Shown here one piece after another: positions 16,776 to 17,224 of a stretch of DNA of 17,224 nucleotides. The stretch is from the NCBI RefSeq assembly GCF_039916245.1, contig NZ_JBDSLS010000015.1, forward strand, positions 1-17,224. The letters run 5' to 3'. Every line of letters starts with the position of its first letter. Position 1 is the first letter of the stretch. A program made the position numbers and the translations under genes. The DNA is from Gelidibacter sp039916245 (GTDB lineage Bacteria > Bacteroidota > Bacteroidia > Flavobacteriales > Flavobacteriaceae). The notes beneath the pieces were generated by a model. The model saw nothing but the letters and a program-made list of their open reading frames with translations, was not told the DNA's origin and did not search any database.

Positions 16776-16913
16776 GAGACCCCGCAAAAAGCGGGGTTAG
16801 TTCGACCAGCGCAATTCTAAACAACGCCAAGGCATTGTTTAGAATTGCGGGTCTCACTAAAATTTTAGCTGCATTTCGTCACCAAAATGCAGCCAAAATC
16901 AAATGAAACTAAC
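16776..16913. repeat. Cluster of nested inverted repeats (possible MITE/REP-like element or structured RNA)
   Basis: Several inverted repeats are packed into 138 bp between the LamG and GH144 genes. (1) ACCCCGC/GCGGGGT (16779-16785, 16791-16797), loop AAAAA. (2) A perfect 15-bp stem, CGCAATTCTAAACAA (16810-16824) with TTGTTTAGAATTGCG (16835-16849). (3) A 12-bp palindrome, CTAAAATTTTAG (16857-16868). (4) A 14-bp stem with one mismatch, 16862-16876 with 16885-16899, core GCTGCATTT/AAATGCAGC. (5) GAGACCC (16776-16782) with GGGTCTC (16849-16855), an alternative outer pairing. (6) GTTAGTT (16796-16802) with AACTAAC (16907-16913), bracketing most of the rest. No T-tract follows the hairpins, so this is not a simple terminator. 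There is no coding potential. Confidence 0.7.
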
Positions 16914-16947
16914 TCAATAAAAAAAATGGTGCGGGCGTCAATCTGAT

Positions 16948-17224
16948 TTAGAACATGAGGGATTTAATTTCTGATTGTGACAAGGCTTTATCAAAAATCC
17001 TCAGCTCATCCATAACACTTAAATCAGATTTGTGACCCCATTCTGTAAATCGAGGTGCTCCCGACATAATGGACATCAATTCACAATCCGTCCAATTCAC
17101 TCCTGAAAAAGCACCTTTTGAGGCAATTTCCCCATTTATATATATGACGCATTCTGTTGGAGAAATCGTAAAGGCCAAATGAATCCATCCGTTATTTGTA
17201 GTTGGATCTATGGTCGCCGCAGCG
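16948..17224 (-). CDS. LamG/concanavalin-A-like domain protein (partial, C-terminal 91 residues)
   Basis: The frame enters from the right edge without a start and ends in TAA. The 91 visible residues are the end of a Laminin_G_3-type beta-sandwich: G-W-I-H-L-A-F, then Y-I-N-G-E-I-A, then the family's closing signature M-D-E-L-R-I-F-D-K-A-L-S-Q-S-E-I. Such domains bind glycans and often sit at the C-terminus of secreted PUL proteins or enzymes. The rest of the protein is outside the window, so its overall function is unknown. It lies on the same strand as the PUL but is separated from it by the structured region. Confidence 0.8.
   Translation of the reverse strand, partial: AAATIDPTTNNGWIHLAFTISPTECVIYINGEIASKGAFSGVNWTDCELMSIMSGAPRFTEWGHKSDLSVMDELRIFDKALSQSEIKSLMF

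Noticed and set aside
16796..16913. Integron attC-like recombination site
   Set aside because: The GTTAGTT/AACTAAC ends and the long imperfect stem recall attC, but the core sites do not match GTTRRRY/RYYYAAC well, and no integrase or gene cassette is visible.

Overview
The window reads as part of a polysaccharide utilisation locus (PUL) from a Bacteroidota genome, most likely Flavobacteriaceae. The evidence is a SusC/SusD pair, Bacteroidota-type lipoprotein signals, AT-rich DNA with weak or absent Shine-Dalgarno sites, and a membrane-spanning regulator with a beta-propeller, a Y_Y_Y domain and a LuxR-type helix-turn-helix. Every gene I can support lies on the minus strand, so transcription runs from the right edge to the left.

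In transcription order: the C-terminal end of a LamG-domain protein (right edge); a 250-bp gap containing a dense cluster of inverted repeats; two paralogous GH144-family ('glycoamylase', PF10091) lipoproteins; a secreted alpha/beta hydrolase that overlaps a GH3 beta-glucosidase by one base (TAATG); a strong hairpin; a second, unrelated secreted esterase with an HGGG motif; the one-component transmembrane regulator; a 236-bp regulatory gap with paired dyads; the SusC transporter; the SusD lipoprotein; and a PKD-domain surface lipoprotein with tandem C-terminal modules that runs off the left edge.

Working model (inference): the PKD lipoprotein and SusD capture a beta-glucan at the surface. One or both GH144 enzymes cleave it, SusC imports the oligosaccharides, and the GH3 lipoprotein finishes them to glucose in the periplasm. 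The two hydrolases may remove acyl decorations. The regulator would sense the oligosaccharide with its periplasmic propeller and switch on susC through sites in the gap between them. Characterised GH144 enzymes act on beta-1,2-glucan, and no GH16, GH17 or GH30 gene is visible, so a beta-1,2-glucan or a substituted bacterial periplasmic glucan is the favoured substrate. The locus is cut at both ends, so a laminarin-type target is not excluded.

The noncoding DNA holds four items of interest: a 138-bp multi-palindrome region near the right end, a widespread-type hairpin repeat 16 bases upstream of one GH144 start codon, a 16-bp perfect hairpin after the GH3 gene, and paired dyads upstream of susC. 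I saw no tRNA, rRNA, CRISPR array, transposase or integrase.
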